A model generated the notes under the pieces. It was not told the origin of the DNA. It was given only the letters and a program-made list of their open reading frames with translations, and made no database searches. The position numbers were made by a program, and so were the translations under genes. Shown in pieces: positions 1 to 9,187 of a DNA stretch of 35,025 bases. Positions within the stretch are counted from its first letter, which is position 1, and each line of letters starts with the position of its first letter. Source of the stretch: an uncultured Chloroflexota bacterium (GTDB lineage Bacteria > Chloroflexota > Dehalococcoidia > SM23-28-2 > RBG-16-64-32); contig CAJXNA010000001.1 of assembly GCA_913056415.1 (NCBI GenBank), forward strand, positions 1-35,025, given 5' to 3'.

Positions 1-803
1 GCGGGGATATGGAGCTGCGTGCTCGGGTCGTCGTATTTGGCGCGGTAGTCGTAGAACTCTCCCTCGAACGTGATCTCGCCCGGTGGCGACGCCTCTGGCT
101 CGTCGTTTCCCAGCACCGCCACCTCGACCTGACGCCCCTCCACGGCGACCTCGACCAGCGCCTTGCGGTCGTACCGGAACGCCTCCTCCAGCGCCTCGTC
201 CAGGTCTTCGCGAGAGCGGGCCTTGGAGGTGCCGATGCTGGAGCCGCTGTTGGCGGGCTTGACGAAGGAAGGGTAGGGGATGGCGGCCTCAACCTCGCGG
301 GAGATGGCGGCCGGGTCGTCGCGCCAGCGGGAGGCGAGGACGACGACGTCCTCTGGCATCGGGAAGCCGTGCTGGCGGAAGATCGTCTTCTGAAGCGCTT
401 TGTCCATCCCCAGGGCGCTGGCGGCCACGCCCGCGCCCACATACGGCACCCCCGCCAGCTCCAAGAACCCCTGCAGGGTGCCGTCCTCGCCGTTGGTGCC
501 GTGGATGAGGGGGAAGACCGCGTCCAGGCGGCGCAGGGCGCCCAGGGCCTTGGTGCGGTGCAGGATGCCCTCCCCCAGCGGCTCCTCAAGGGCTGAGAAC
601 TTCTCCAAGCGTATGGAGGTGAGGGCGCGCTCGCTATCGGCCGTGGTGAGCCATGTCCCCTGTCTGGTGACGCCGATGGGCATGGCCTGGAACCGGTCCG
701 CGTCCAGGGCGGCCATCACCGCCTGGGCGGAGACCACGGAGACCTCGTGCTCGGCGGAGCGGCCGCCGAACAGGATGCCGACCTTCAGACGCTTGCCTGC
801 CAT
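1..803 (-). CDS. ddl: D-alanine--D-alanine ligase, 3' end cut by window edge
   Basis: ATP-grasp ligase that joins two D-alanines for the peptidoglycan stem peptide in the cytoplasm. About 267 codons are visible from the ATG at 803-801; the C-terminal part lies beyond the left edge. The N-terminus carries the family signature GGRSAEHEVS (about residues 12-21). The middle has HGTNGEDGTLQG, the substrate and nucleotide loop typical of Ddl, followed by VKPANSGSSIG. The visible end reads EFYDYRAKYDD, the conserved omega-loop region. The spacing resembles the longer DdlA/VanA-like class of about 350-370 residues. Its start overlaps the murB stop by one base (TGATG), so it is translationally coupled as the last visible gene of the dcw operon. 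Further division genes such as ftsQ, ftsA or ftsZ may follow off the edge (inference). Confidence 0.95.
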   Translation of the reverse strand, partial: MAGKRLKVGILFGGRSAEHEVSVVSAQAVMAALDADRFQAMPIGVTRQGTWLTTADSERALTSIRLEKFSALEEPLGEGILHRTKALGALRRLDAVFPLIHGTNGEDGTLQGFLELAGVPYVGAGVAASALGMDKALQKTIFRQHGFPMPEDVVVLASRWRDDPAAISREVEAAIPYPSFVKPANSGSSIGTSKARSREDLDEALEEAFRYDRKALVEVAVEGRQVEVAVLGNDEPEASPPGEITFEGEFYDYRAKYDDPSTQLHIP

Positions 804-1720
804 CAGGGCTCCCCCGCCATAGCGACTTCGTTCTCCAGCTCGATGCCGAAGTGCTCCCGTACCCGGGAGCGGGCCAGCTCCATTAGGGCGAGGGCGTCGA
901 CGGCCTTGGCGCCGCCCAGGTTGAGGAAGAAGTTGGTGTGCTGCTGAGAGATCTCCGCGTTGCCGATGCGGTGGCCGCGTAGCCCAACCTGATCGACTAG
1001 CCACCAGGCGGGATGCTCCGCCGGGTTCTTAAACATGGAGCCGGCGTTGCGGCCGCGGGGCTGCGCGGCCAGGCGGCGGCCGTCAAACTCGCGCACGCGG
1101 GCCCGAAGCTCGTCGGGGTCTCCCTTCTGCAGCGACAGGTCTACGGAGAGGACCACGTGGCCCTTCAAGGCGCCGCGGGTGAAGGCGCTGTTGCGGTAGT
1201 CCAACGTCAGCTCCTCGGGCCGCAGCTCTAGGATGCCGTTTTGAGGATCGAGTACGCGGATGCCCTTCAGGCTATCCAGTAGGGACTTGCCGTAAGCACC
1301 GGCGTTGTAGACGGCGGCGCCGCCCAGGGTGCCAGGGATGCCGCAGGCCCACTCGATGCCGCTGTAGCCGGCGAAGGAGAGGCGGCGGGCCAGGGCGGCG
1401 AAGCTTACGCCGCTGGCCGCGCGCACCCTAAACCCAGCGCCGTTGGGTGTGGGGCCTTCCACCTGCTCCGTCGCGTTCTCGATCACCAGCCCCCGGATGC
1501 CGCCGTCCAGGATGAGGACGTTGGAGCCGGCGCCCAGGATGAACACGGGCACGTCGTGCTGGTGGGCGGCTCGCAGGGCGGCCCGGAGCTGCTCCTCGCT
1601 GCGAGCGGCGAAGTAGACGTCGGCCGGGCCGCCGATGCCGAACGTGTTGTGGCGGTGCAGCGGCTCGTCCAGGAGGGCAGGCCCCAGCGCTTGCAGCTCG
1701 TCCAGGAACGCCTCGTTCAT
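803..1720 (-). CDS. murB: UDP-N-acetylenolpyruvoylglucosamine reductase
   Basis: FAD-dependent reductase that converts UDP-GlcNAc-enolpyruvate to UDP-MurNAc with NADPH. The product has 305 residues, normal for a short (type II) MurB. The FAD-binding motif GAGSNVLI lies near residue 63, followed by NAGAYG near 139, YRNSAF near 175 and GSMFKNP near 227; the Ser of the last motif is the usual proton donor. The C-terminal ELENEV supplies the conserved Glu. The start is an ATG that overlaps the murC stop as ATGA, and the gene ends one base into the ddl start, so it sits in a translationally coupled chain. Order murC-murB-ddl is common in dcw clusters of Gram-positive-like bacteria. Confidence 0.96.
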   Translation of the reverse strand: MNEAFLDELQALGPALLDEPLHRHNTFGIGGPADVYFAARSEEQLRAALRAAHQHDVPVFILGAGSNVLILDGGIRGLVIENATEQVEGPTPNGAGFRVRAASGVSFAALARRLSFAGYSGIEWACGIPGTLGGAAVYNAGAYGKSLLDSLKGIRVLDPQNGILELRPEELTLDYRNSAFTRGALKGHVVLSVDLSLQKGDPDELRARVREFDGRRLAAQPRGRNAGSMFKNPAEHPAWWLVDQVGLRGHRIGNAEISQQHTNFFLNLGGAKAVDALALMELARSRVREHFGIELENEVAMAGEP

Positions 1721-3120
1721 CGTCTCTCCAGCGTCTCCAGGACCGTCGGCCCGACCTTCTCGACGTCGCCCGCGCCGATGGCGAAGAAGACATCGCCGGG
1801 CTCTAGCAGCTCGGCCACGGCCGCCGCTGACTGCTCGAGGTCGCCGGCGTAGCGGGCCGGCGGCTCGGTGATCTCTTCGGCTAGCTGCTGAGCGGTCATG
1901 CCCGCCGTCGGCTCCTCGCGGGCGGCGTACGTCTCCGCGATGAGCAGAACGTCGCAGTTCTCGAAGCAGGTGCGGAAGCCGTCCAGAAGGTATTGGGTGC
2001 GGCTGTAGGTGTGAGGCTGGAACAGGCAGACGAGGCGACGGCCGGGAAAGCGCTCGCGGGCGGCGGCCAGCGTGGCGCGCACCTCCGTCGGGTGGTGAGC
2101 GTAGTCGTCCATGATCGTGACTCCGGCGGCCTCACCTAGGTGCTGGAAGCGACGGCGGACGCCGCGGAACTCGGCGACCGACCGCTGTACGGTCTCAACC
2201 GGCAGGCCCAGGATGCTCCCCACTGCTATCGCCCCCAAGGCATTGCTCACGTTATGGATTCCCGGCAATCGCGTTTCGAAGGTCGTGTAGACCTCTCCGC
2301 CGCATTCTACCACAAAAGTATACCCGTCTACACCCTTGCTCAAAATATCCTTCGCGCGCCATTCGGCGGAAGGATCGAGACCGTAGGAGACGACGTGGAC
2401 GGGGGGGTTCACGTCGCCTCCTATGGCCTCGGGCAGGATGGCCTGCAATGCAGGGTCTTCTCTGCAGGCCACGATGTAACCGTTTGGCTGGACCTGGGAG
2501 AGAAACTGACGGAAGGCGTCCTTCAGCCTCTCGTATGAGCCGTAGATGTCCAGGTGGTCCGGCTCCACGTTGGTGACGAGAGCGATGTCCGGGTGGTAGT
2601 TGAGGAAGGCGGCGTCGAACTCGTCCGCCTCAACGACGAAGTCTGGGCCCTCACCCGCCATGGCGTTGGTATCGAGGTCGATCATCTCGCCGCCCAGCAT
2701 GAAGGTGGGCGAGCGGCCCGCCTGCGACAGGATAAAGGCGATGAGCGAGCTGGTGGTGGTCTTGCCGTGACTGCCTGCCACGGCGATGCTGCGCTTCCCC
2801 TCCATAAGGCGGGCCACCATCTGGGCCCTCTTCAGGGTGGGGAGGCCGCGGCGTCGTGCCTCCACCAGCTCCGGGTTGTCCTCGCGGGCGGCTGAGGTGT
2901 AGATGACCATCTCGGCGTCCCCGACGTGGGCGGCGTCATGACCGCGGCTCACGCTGACGCCCAGCGTCTCCAACCGCTCCGTGAGCGGCGTCAGGTTGAG
3001 GTCGGAGCCGGAGACGGTGTGGCCGCGGGCGCGCAGGATCTGGGCGATGGCGGACATGTGGATGCCGCCCGCGCCCACCAGATGCACCCGCTGCGGTATC
3101 GTTTTCACCGCCGTCCTCAT
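1717..3120 (-). CDS. murC: UDP-N-acetylmuramate--L-alanine ligase
   Basis: Mur ligase that adds L-alanine to UDP-MurNAc at the cost of ATP, the first stem-peptide step. The 467-residue length is typical. The N-terminal Rossmann-like domain begins VHLVGAGGIHMSAIAQIL near residue 12; the usual GIGG is AGGIH here. The ATP P-loop is GSHGKTTT near residue 116, and the C-terminal domain holds DDYAHHPTE, a MurC hallmark that separates it from MurD, MurE and MurF. It starts with an ATG overlapping the murG stop as ATGA and ends overlapping the murB start the same way, so expression is coupled with both neighbours. Confidence 0.97.
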   Translation of the reverse strand: MRTAVKTIPQRVHLVGAGGIHMSAIAQILRARGHTVSGSDLNLTPLTERLETLGVSVSRGHDAAHVGDAEMVIYTSAAREDNPELVEARRRGLPTLKRAQMVARLMEGKRSIAVAGSHGKTTTSSLIAFILSQAGRSPTFMLGGEMIDLDTNAMAGEGPDFVVEADEFDAAFLNYHPDIALVTNVEPDHLDIYGSYERLKDAFRQFLSQVQPNGYIVACREDPALQAILPEAIGGDVNPPVHVVSYGLDPSAEWRAKDILSKGVDGYTFVVECGGEVYTTFETRLPGIHNVSNALGAIAVGSILGLPVETVQRSVAEFRGVRRRFQHLGEAAGVTIMDDYAHHPTEVRATLAAARERFPGRRLVCLFQPHTYSRTQYLLDGFRTCFENCDVLLIAETYAAREEPTAGMTAQQLAEEITEPPARYAGDLEQSAAAVAELLEPGDVFFAIGAGDVEKVGPTVLETLERR

Positions 3121-4217
3121 GACCCCGCCAGCTCCACGATGAGCCGTGCGATGTTGCGTGCAGCCTCAGGTCGAGCCAGTCGCCGTGACGCCTGGCTCAT
3201 CGCGTCCAGTCGAGCGGCGTCGTGAAGGAGGCCGCCGACGAGCGGTAGCATCGAGCCTAGATCGCTGTCTTCAAGGATGACGGCGGCGTCGTTGTCCGCC
3301 AGGTGGCGGGCGTTAAGCCGCTGATGAGCGCCCGCGTAGGGGTAGGGGACGAGGATGGCGGGCAGGCCCAAGGCGGGCAGCTCTCCCAGCACGGAGGCGC
3401 CGGCGCGGCAGAGGGCCAGATCGGCGGCGGCCATCGCCCAGGGGAACTCCTTGTGCAGGTAGCCGAACAGGTGGTAGCGGCTGCGGAGCTCGTCCGGCAG
3501 ATCCTTCGCCAGTCCGGCGAGCCACTCCTCATCGGCGCGTCCGCTGACGTGGACGACTTCACATAACTCTAAGAGGCTTCGCAGATTGTTTGCTATCGCT
3601 TGGTTGATGCTGTGCGCCCCCTGGGAGGCGCCGGCGACGAACAGGACTTTCTCTTCGGGGTCCAGCCCCAGGCGCTGACGTCCCGCCGCGCGGCTGACCT
3701 GCGAGAACTCCTCGCGCACCGGATAGCCCGTAAGGATGGCCTTGCCGGTCGGCAGCTTGCGCAGCGTCTCGGGGGCGGTGACGGCGATGCGGCGGGCGAG
3801 GTTGGCGATGGCGCGGACCGCCCAGCCGGGGTAGACGTCCGGGAGGTAGATGGTGATGGGGGTCCCGCGGGAGCGAGCGGCCAGGGCGATGGGGAAGCTG
3901 GTGTAGCCCCCCGTGGATAGCACGACGTCCGCACGGAACTCAGAAAGCGCCTTGCGCGCCTGGGCCACTCCTTTCGCCATCCGGGCGGCGTTGCGGGTCA
4001 GCTCCCAGGGGTTGCGGCCTCGGATGGGGCCGGACGAAACGGGGCGCAGCGGGATGTCGGCTCGTTCCACCAGCTCCGCCTCCGTGCCTTCCGGCGAGCC
4101 CAGGTAGAGCGGCTCCAGCCTCTCGCCGGGCGGCAGCTCACGCTCCAGCGCGGCGGCGATGGTCAGGGCGGGGTATACGTGGCCGCCGGTGCCGCCGCCG
4201 CAGAGGGCCAGTCTCAT
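3117..4217 (-). CDS. murG: Lipid II synthase, GlcNAc transferase MurG
   Basis: Membrane-associated GT28 glycosyltransferase that adds GlcNAc from UDP-GlcNAc to lipid I, giving lipid II. The 366 residues include the N-terminal glycine-rich loop GGGTGGHVYPA (residues 7-17). A second glycine loop, GASQGAHSIN, opens the C-terminal domain. The sugar-nucleotide site contains CRAGASVLGEL and PYPYAGAHQRLNA, which match the MurG donor-binding signature. The ATG start overlaps the ftsW stop as ATGA, and its end overlaps murC. The order ftsW-murG-murC is canonical for dcw clusters. Confidence 0.97.
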   Translation of the reverse strand: MRLALCGGGTGGHVYPALTIAAALERELPPGERLEPLYLGSPEGTEAELVERADIPLRPVSSGPIRGRNPWELTRNAARMAKGVAQARKALSEFRADVVLSTGGYTSFPIALAARSRGTPITIYLPDVYPGWAVRAIANLARRIAVTAPETLRKLPTGKAILTGYPVREEFSQVSRAAGRQRLGLDPEEKVLFVAGASQGAHSINQAIANNLRSLLELCEVVHVSGRADEEWLAGLAKDLPDELRSRYHLFGYLHKEFPWAMAAADLALCRAGASVLGELPALGLPAILVPYPYAGAHQRLNARHLADNDAAVILEDSDLGSMLPLVGGLLHDAARLDAMSQASRRLARPEAARNIARLIVELAGS

Positions 4218-5386
4218 ACCGTGCTCCTACCCGCGGCTGGGTTGCGCCGGGCGTAGCGTCGGGCACGGGCCTTCGGCTGCTCTGTGTGGGAGCTGTTGCG
4301 GCCGTAGCGGGAGATGCTGAGGAGGATGCCCGCGCCGGCCATCACGGCGATAAGGGCGGAGCCGCCGTAGCTCAGGAAGGGCAGCGGCACCCCGGTGAGC
4401 GGGATGGAGCGTGTGATACCGCCGATGTTGATCAGGGTCTGGTAGGCGATCCAGCTCACGATGCCCACGCCCAGCAGGGTGCCGAACTGATCCCGTGAGG
4501 CGAGCGTCGCCTTGAGGGCGCGGAACATGAAGAAGGCGAACAGACCCAGGACGCCCAGCAGGCCGATGAACCCCAGCTCCTCGCCGATGATGGCGAAGAC
4601 GCCGTCGGTGTGGGCGCCGGGGACGTAGAAGAACTTCTGGCGGCTGACTCCCCAGCCGAGGCCGGTGACGCCGCCGCTCCCCAGGGCGATTAGCAACTGA
4701 AGGATCTGGAAGCCGTTTCCCTGAGGGTCGGCCTCCGGCGAGACGAAGGAGGTGAGGCGATCCAGCCGGTAGTCCTGCGCCAGGATCATGACGTAGGTCA
4801 CGAGGCCGCCGCTGGCCATGAGCAGGGTCAGGTGACTGAGCGGCGCTCCGGCGACGAAGAAGAGCGTACTGGTAGTGAGGACGATGATGACGGCGGTGCC
4901 CATGTCCGGCTCGACGATGACCAGGCCGCCGACCACGCTGACCATAAGCACGAACGGCACCAGGCCCAGGCTGAACTTGTTGATGTTCTCTCGTCGGCCG
5001 GCCAGCCAGGCGGAGATGTAGATGATGGTCGCCAGCTTGGCAAACTCGCTGGGTTGGAAGGAGATCGGGCCCAGCTCCAGCCAGCGTCGGGCGCCGTTGC
5101 GCTCCACGCCGATGCCGGGGATGAGGACGGCCGCCAGTCCCAGCAACGCCACCACCATTATCGGCGCCGCCAGGTGGCGCAGCTGGTGGTAGTCCAGCCG
5201 CATGAAATAGAGGAGCGCCACACCGCCGGCGATGGCGTAGAACGCGTGCCTAATCACGAAGTAGTTTGCATCGCCAAACTCCAGGTGGCCCACAGCGAAG
5301 CTGGCCGTGTACACGGTCAACAGCCCCGCCAGCAGGAGCATGGACGTGGCAACCAGCAGGAGGTAGTCCGGCTGGCCCTGTCGCAC
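4214..5386 (-). CDS. ftsW: SEDS-family peptidoglycan glycosyltransferase FtsW
   Basis: Polytopic inner-membrane SEDS protein that polymerises lipid II at the septum together with a class B PBP (ftsI upstream in this operon). The 390 residues form about ten hydrophobic segments. Family signatures are visible: FQPSEFAKLA, the loop GLGWGVSRQKFFYVPGAHTD with the conserved catalytic-type Asp, then IGEELGFIG and PLTGVPLPFLSYGGS. The C-terminus is a short basic tail. The start is a GTG at 5386-5384, 29 bases after the murD stop. I see no strong ribosome binding site there, so the exact start is less sure than for its neighbours. FtsW is preferred over RodA because of the dcw context. Confidence 0.94.
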   Translation of the reverse strand: MRQGQPDYLLLVATSMLLLAGLLTVYTASFAVGHLEFGDANYFVIRHAFYAIAGGVALLYFMRLDYHQLRHLAAPIMVVALLGLAAVLIPGIGVERNGARRWLELGPISFQPSEFAKLATIIYISAWLAGRRENINKFSLGLVPFVLMVSVVGGLVIVEPDMGTAVIIVLTTSTLFFVAGAPLSHLTLLMASGGLVTYVMILAQDYRLDRLTSFVSPEADPQGNGFQILQLLIALGSGGVTGLGWGVSRQKFFYVPGAHTDGVFAIIGEELGFIGLLGVLGLFAFFMFRALKATLASRDQFGTLLGVGIVSWIAYQTLINIGGITRSIPLTGVPLPFLSYGGSALIAVMAGAGILLSISRYGRNSSHTEQPKARARRYARRNPAAGRSTV

Positions 5387-5415
5387 AGTGTGCGCACGGC
5401 GCGGGCGGCCGCTCG

Positions 5416-6837
5416 CTACGGCAGCGATGGCTGCGCCTCCTTGACGTAGCGACCGACCAGGGAGCGGAAGTGCTCGCCTCGGTCCTCGAAGTTGTCGTAG
5501 GCGTCGAAGCTGGTGCAGGCGGGCGAAAGTAGCACGGCGTCGCCCGGCCGGGCGGCCCGACGGGCCGCTTCGAACGCCTCGGCCAGCGTGGCGATGCGGA
5601 CGATGCGAGCACCCTTATCGCGCGATCCCTTGGCGGCCTGCCGTAGCGCCGCCTCCAGCTTGGGCCCAGACTCTCCGAAGATGACCACGGCCCGGCAGCG
5701 GCGCAGCGCTTCCTGCGCCAGCTCTTCTAGCGGCAGGTTCTTGTCGCGGCCGCCGAGCAGGAGCACCAGCGGCTCTTGGAAGGAGCGGATGCCGGCCAGG
5801 GTGCGCTCCGGCGTAGTGGCGATGCTATCGTTGTAGTAGTCGGCGCCGTTCAGCGTCGCCACGTGTTCCAGCCGGTGCGGCACGGCGGTGAACGATTCCA
5901 CCGCGTCTGCGATCGCCCTCGGGGTCACGCCGCAGGCGGAGGCCACAGCGGCTGCGGCCACAGCGTTCTCGCGGTTGTGGCGGCCGCGCAGGGGCAGAGA
6001 GTCCAGGGGGAACAGCGGCTGGTCGTAGCGGCCTTGGCGGTAGTGGGCCTCATCGCCGCGGACGTAGACGCCGTCGCCGGGTATCTTCTCGCCCAGGCTG
6101 AACCACACACGGGCGCTCGGGGCCGCGGTGGCCAGCGCTCGCGCCTCGGTATCGTCGTAGTTGAAGACCGCCACGTCGTCCGCGGACTGGAAGCGGAAGA
6201 TGTTGTGCTTAAGGTCGCGGTACTGATCCCAGGAGAAGCGGTCCAGGTGGTTGGGCGTGACGTTGAGCAGGCAGGCAACGTGCGGGCTGCGCGAGGTCAT
6301 CTGAAGCTGGGTGTGGCTGACCTCCAGCACCACCCAGGTGTAGGCGCGGACCTCCGTCAGGTGGTCCAGGATGCCGACGCCGATGTTGCCCCCGACAAAT
6401 ACAGGCTTCTCGTCGGCGCGGAACATCTCGCCCAGAAGGGCGGTGGTGGTGGTCTTGCCGCTGGAGCCGGTGACGCCGACGACGGGGCCGGGACAGAGCT
6501 CCATGAACAGGGTGAACATCGACCAGACTGGGATGCCGCTGCGGAGGACGTCATCCAGAGCGGGCAGGTCCAGCGGCACGCCCTGGGAGACGAACACGGC
6601 GTCCGCGTTTCTCACCGCCTGCGGATCGTTACCGCCCAGAGAGAGGCGGATCGGCAGATCGGCCACCTCCTCCACGCGCTCCGCCAGCCGCTCGCGAGGC
6701 TTGGCGTCGCTAACGGTCACGTCGGCGCCGCGCGAGGCGAGGTAGCGGACGGCGTCCACCCCCTCAACGCCCAGGCCCACGACGGTGACCCGCTTATCGG
6801 CGAAATCCAGATCGGACAGGCGGTCAAGGTTTCTCAC
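5416..6837 (-). CDS. murD: UDP-N-acetylmuramoylalanine--D-glutamate ligase
   Basis: Mur ligase that adds D-glutamate to UDP-MurNAc-L-Ala. At 473 residues it is of normal size. The N-terminal domain begins VTVVGLGVEGVDAVRYLA. The P-loop is GVTGSSGKTTTTALLGE, then comes NVTPNHLDR, and the C-terminal domain contains HRLEHVATLNGADYYNDS, which identifies MurD. The start is GTG at 6837-6835; a GGAGGT five bases upstream supports this codon, and the mraY stop ends one base before it. It sits between mraY and ftsW as in classical dcw operons. Confidence 0.96.
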   Translation of the reverse strand: MRNLDRLSDLDFADKRVTVVGLGVEGVDAVRYLASRGADVTVSDAKPRERLAERVEEVADLPIRLSLGGNDPQAVRNADAVFVSQGVPLDLPALDDVLRSGIPVWSMFTLFMELCPGPVVGVTGSSGKTTTTALLGEMFRADEKPVFVGGNIGVGILDHLTEVRAYTWVVLEVSHTQLQMTSRSPHVACLLNVTPNHLDRFSWDQYRDLKHNIFRFQSADDVAVFNYDDTEARALATAAPSARVWFSLGEKIPGDGVYVRGDEAHYRQGRYDQPLFPLDSLPLRGRHNRENAVAAAAVASACGVTPRAIADAVESFTAVPHRLEHVATLNGADYYNDSIATTPERTLAGIRSFQEPLVLLLGGRDKNLPLEELAQEALRRCRAVVIFGESGPKLEAALRQAAKGSRDKGARIVRIATLAEAFEAARRAARPGDAVLLSPACTSFDAYDNFEDRGEHFRSLVGRYVKEAQPSLP

Positions 6838-6838
6838 G

Positions 6839-7804
6839 CTAGACCTCCATCGCCAGAATCGTGCCCACGATTGCTCCCAGGATGCCGATGAGCCAGAACC
6901 GCTGCACCACCTGTGGCTCGCTCCAGCCCAGCTTCTCGAAATGGTGATGCAGCGGCGCCATGCGGAAGATACGTTTGCCTCCGCTCAGGCGGTAGTACCC
7001 CACCTGGATGACGTCGGAGGCGCCCTCCAGAACGAAGACGATGCCGATGAGCGGTAGGACCAGCCACTGGCCGGTCATGAAGGCGACCGTAGCCAGGCCG
7101 CCGCCCAGCGCCAGGGCGCCGGTGTCGCCCATGAACATCTGCGCCGGATGGCTGTTGTACCAGAGGAAGCCCAGCACCGCTGCCGCCACGGTGAAGCAGA
7201 ACGTGCCCAGAAACGTCTGATCCTGCATCAGGGCGATGATGCCGTATGCGCCGAAGGCGATGGCCGAGGTGCCCGCGGAGAGCCCGTCCAGACCGTCGCT
7301 GACGGCCACGCCGCCGGCGGTGAGGACGATGACGCCTACGGCGATCGGTATGTACCAGGCAGCGAGGTCGTATCGGCCCGCATAAGGCACGTTGACGTCG
7401 CTTAGCTCTAGCCCCTCGTACAGGCCGAAGGCGGCGGCGAACCCGATGGCGACAAAGGCGACGAACTTTACCCTCTTGTTAAGGGCGCTCCATCCGCCTT
7501 TGGCGGACTGAAGGGAGCCCAGGTCGTCCAGAAAGCCGAGCGCGCCCAGCGCCGCCATCACCGCCAGCGGCAGGCCGATAGAGTATCGCCCGAACAGGTT
7601 GGCGGCGACGCTGAACCCGATGACCGCAGCCAGGATAAGCAGGCCGCCCATGGTGGGCGTGCCGGCTTTAGCCTGATGGCTCTCGGGCCCCCACTCACTG
7701 ATCTGCTTGCCCACCTTCAGGCGACGCAGCATCGCCAGGAAGGGCCTTCCCGCTATCGTCGTAGCCGTAAGGGTCATCGCTCCCACGGTCAAGGCGTAGA
7801 TCAT
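6839..7804 (-). CDS. mraY: Phospho-N-acetylmuramoyl-pentapeptide transferase (lipid I synthase)
   Basis: Integral membrane enzyme that transfers phospho-MurNAc-pentapeptide to undecaprenyl phosphate, forming lipid I. The 321 residues show about ten membrane segments. Signatures are AGTPTMGG near residue 47, the catalytic-type DGLDGLSAG, NSHPAQMFMGDTGALALGG, and PLHHHFEKLGW near the C-terminus; the last His-rich motif separates MraY from WecA-type enzymes. The ATG overlaps the murF stop as ATGA. The gene end carries the ribosome binding site for murD. Confidence 0.97.
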   Translation of the reverse strand: MIYALTVGAMTLTATTIAGRPFLAMLRRLKVGKQISEWGPESHQAKAGTPTMGGLLILAAVIGFSVAANLFGRYSIGLPLAVMAALGALGFLDDLGSLQSAKGGWSALNKRVKFVAFVAIGFAAAFGLYEGLELSDVNVPYAGRYDLAAWYIPIAVGVIVLTAGGVAVSDGLDGLSAGTSAIAFGAYGIIALMQDQTFLGTFCFTVAAAVLGFLWYNSHPAQMFMGDTGALALGGGLATVAFMTGQWLVLPLIGIVFVLEGASDVIQVGYYRLSGGKRIFRMAPLHHHFEKLGWSEPQVVQRFWLIGILGAIVGTILAMEV

Positions 7805-9168
7805 GGCGCCACCAGCGCCTCGACTACGGCCTCCAGGGCCACCGCCCGTGAGGCCTTCACCAGCAGATGGTCTTCCGGTCGCAGCTCGTCTCGAAGGACG
7901 GGCATCGCGTCCGATGGGGAGTTGAAGAAGCGCGCTTCGGCGGCTCCCGCCTTCAAGGCGGCCTCGTATAGCGGACGTGCCGGTTCTCCGACGACGAGGA
8001 GGAGGTCGGTGCAGGCGGCGGCGCGCTCGCCCACCTGACGGTGGCCCTCCTCCGCGGCGGCGCCCAGCTCCCGCATCTCTCCCAGGAGAGCGATGCGGCG
8101 GGCGGGCAGCTCAGCCAGGAGGTCAAGGACGGCGAGCATGGACTGGGGGCTGGCGTTGTAGCTATCGTCTAGGACTGTGGCGCCGTTGGGCGTGTGCAGC
8201 ACGCGGAGCCGCAGCTCCGGCCTCGCCTGCCGCAGCGCCTCCGCGATCTCGGTCAGCGTCATGCCTTCGGACAGCCCCACGGCGGCGGCGGCCAGGGCGG
8301 GGTAGATGTGATGGCGGCCGGGAAGCGGTGTCTCCACCTCCACCTGGGTATCGCCGTAGGTGAGGCGGAAGGAGATGCCGTCCAGGCCGCGGCCCTTGAG
8401 GTCGCTGCCGCGTACCTGGCACTGCTGCGATTGGCCGTAGAGCAGGACGCGGGCCCTGGTGCGGGAGGCCATGGCGGCGACGCGCGAGTCGTCACCGTTG
8501 AGGATCCCGATTCCATCGGGGTCTTCGGGCAGCGCCTCCACCAGCTCCGCTTTGGCGCTGGCGATGGCCCCCATGGAGCCGAGCCGCTCCATGTGCACCG
8601 GCCCCACGTTGGTCACCACTCCTATCTGGGGCCGCGCGATCCGGCATAGCAGGCTGATCTCGCCGCGGCCATACATCGCCATCTCCAGGACGGCCCGACT
8701 ATGGCGGGGGGTCAGTTGGAGCAGCGTGAGCGGCAGGCCGATCTCAGTGTTCAGGTTGGCGGCGCTCTTGAGCACCGGCCAGCGGGCGGCGAGGACGGCG
8801 GCGATAAGCTCCTTGCAGGTGGTCTTGCCCACGCTGCCGGTCACGCCGATCACTCGGGTCTCGTGGCGCCTGCGCCAGTACGCGGCGAGCCGCTGCAGGG
8901 CGGACAGCGAATCGCTCACCTGAAAGACGGCCACCCCCTCCGGGGCGTCCAGCGGGCGTTCGACCACCAGGCCCGCCGCGCCTCTGGCGACGGCCTCGTC
9001 AACGAAGTCGTGACCGTCGTGGTGCTCGCCATGGAGGGCGAAGAACAGGTCTCCCCGCTCCACCTCTCGAGAGTCGATGACGGCGCGTTTGAAGGCGTCA
9101 TCGACCGGGCCGCGCCCTGCGACCAGGAGTTCAGCCGTCCCCTGAACTACGCTATCCACCGCTAGCAT
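7801..9168 (-). CDS. murF: UDP-N-acetylmuramoyl-tripeptide--D-alanyl-D-alanine ligase
   Basis: Mur ligase that adds the D-Ala-D-Ala dipeptide made by Ddl to the UDP-MurNAc tripeptide. The 455-residue length fits MurF alone, so this is not a MurE-MurF fusion. The N-terminal part holds IDSREVERGDLFFAL. The P-loop is GVTGSVGKTTCKELI. NVGPVHMERLGS follows, and the C-terminal domain has LDDSYNASPQSM, a MurF hallmark. It starts with ATG, 18 bases after the ftsI TAG stop, and overlaps the mraY start. In most dcw clusters murE stands directly upstream; here it does not. Confidence 0.95.
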   Translation of the reverse strand: MLAVDSVVQGTAELLVAGRGPVDDAFKRAVIDSREVERGDLFFALHGEHHDGHDFVDEAVARGAAGLVVERPLDAPEGVAVFQVSDSLSALQRLAAYWRRRHETRVIGVTGSVGKTTCKELIAAVLAARWPVLKSAANLNTEIGLPLTLLQLTPRHSRAVLEMAMYGRGEISLLCRIARPQIGVVTNVGPVHMERLGSMGAIASAKAELVEALPEDPDGIGILNGDDSRVAAMASRTRARVLLYGQSQQCQVRGSDLKGRGLDGISFRLTYGDTQVEVETPLPGRHHIYPALAAAAVGLSEGMTLTEIAEALRQARPELRLRVLHTPNGATVLDDSYNASPQSMLAVLDLLAELPARRIALLGEMRELGAAAEEGHRQVGERAAACTDLLLVVGEPARPLYEAALKAGAAEARFFNSPSDAMPVLRDELRPEDHLLVKASRAVALEAVVEALVAP

Positions 9169-9187
9169 CCGCCTAGGTACTAACCGA

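Noticed and set aside
5776..6891. Long plus-strand open frame of 371 codons opposite murD
   Set aside because: It lies wholly antisense to a gene with clear family motifs, has the His/Gly/Ala-rich look of a high-GC shadow frame, and has no recognisable domain.
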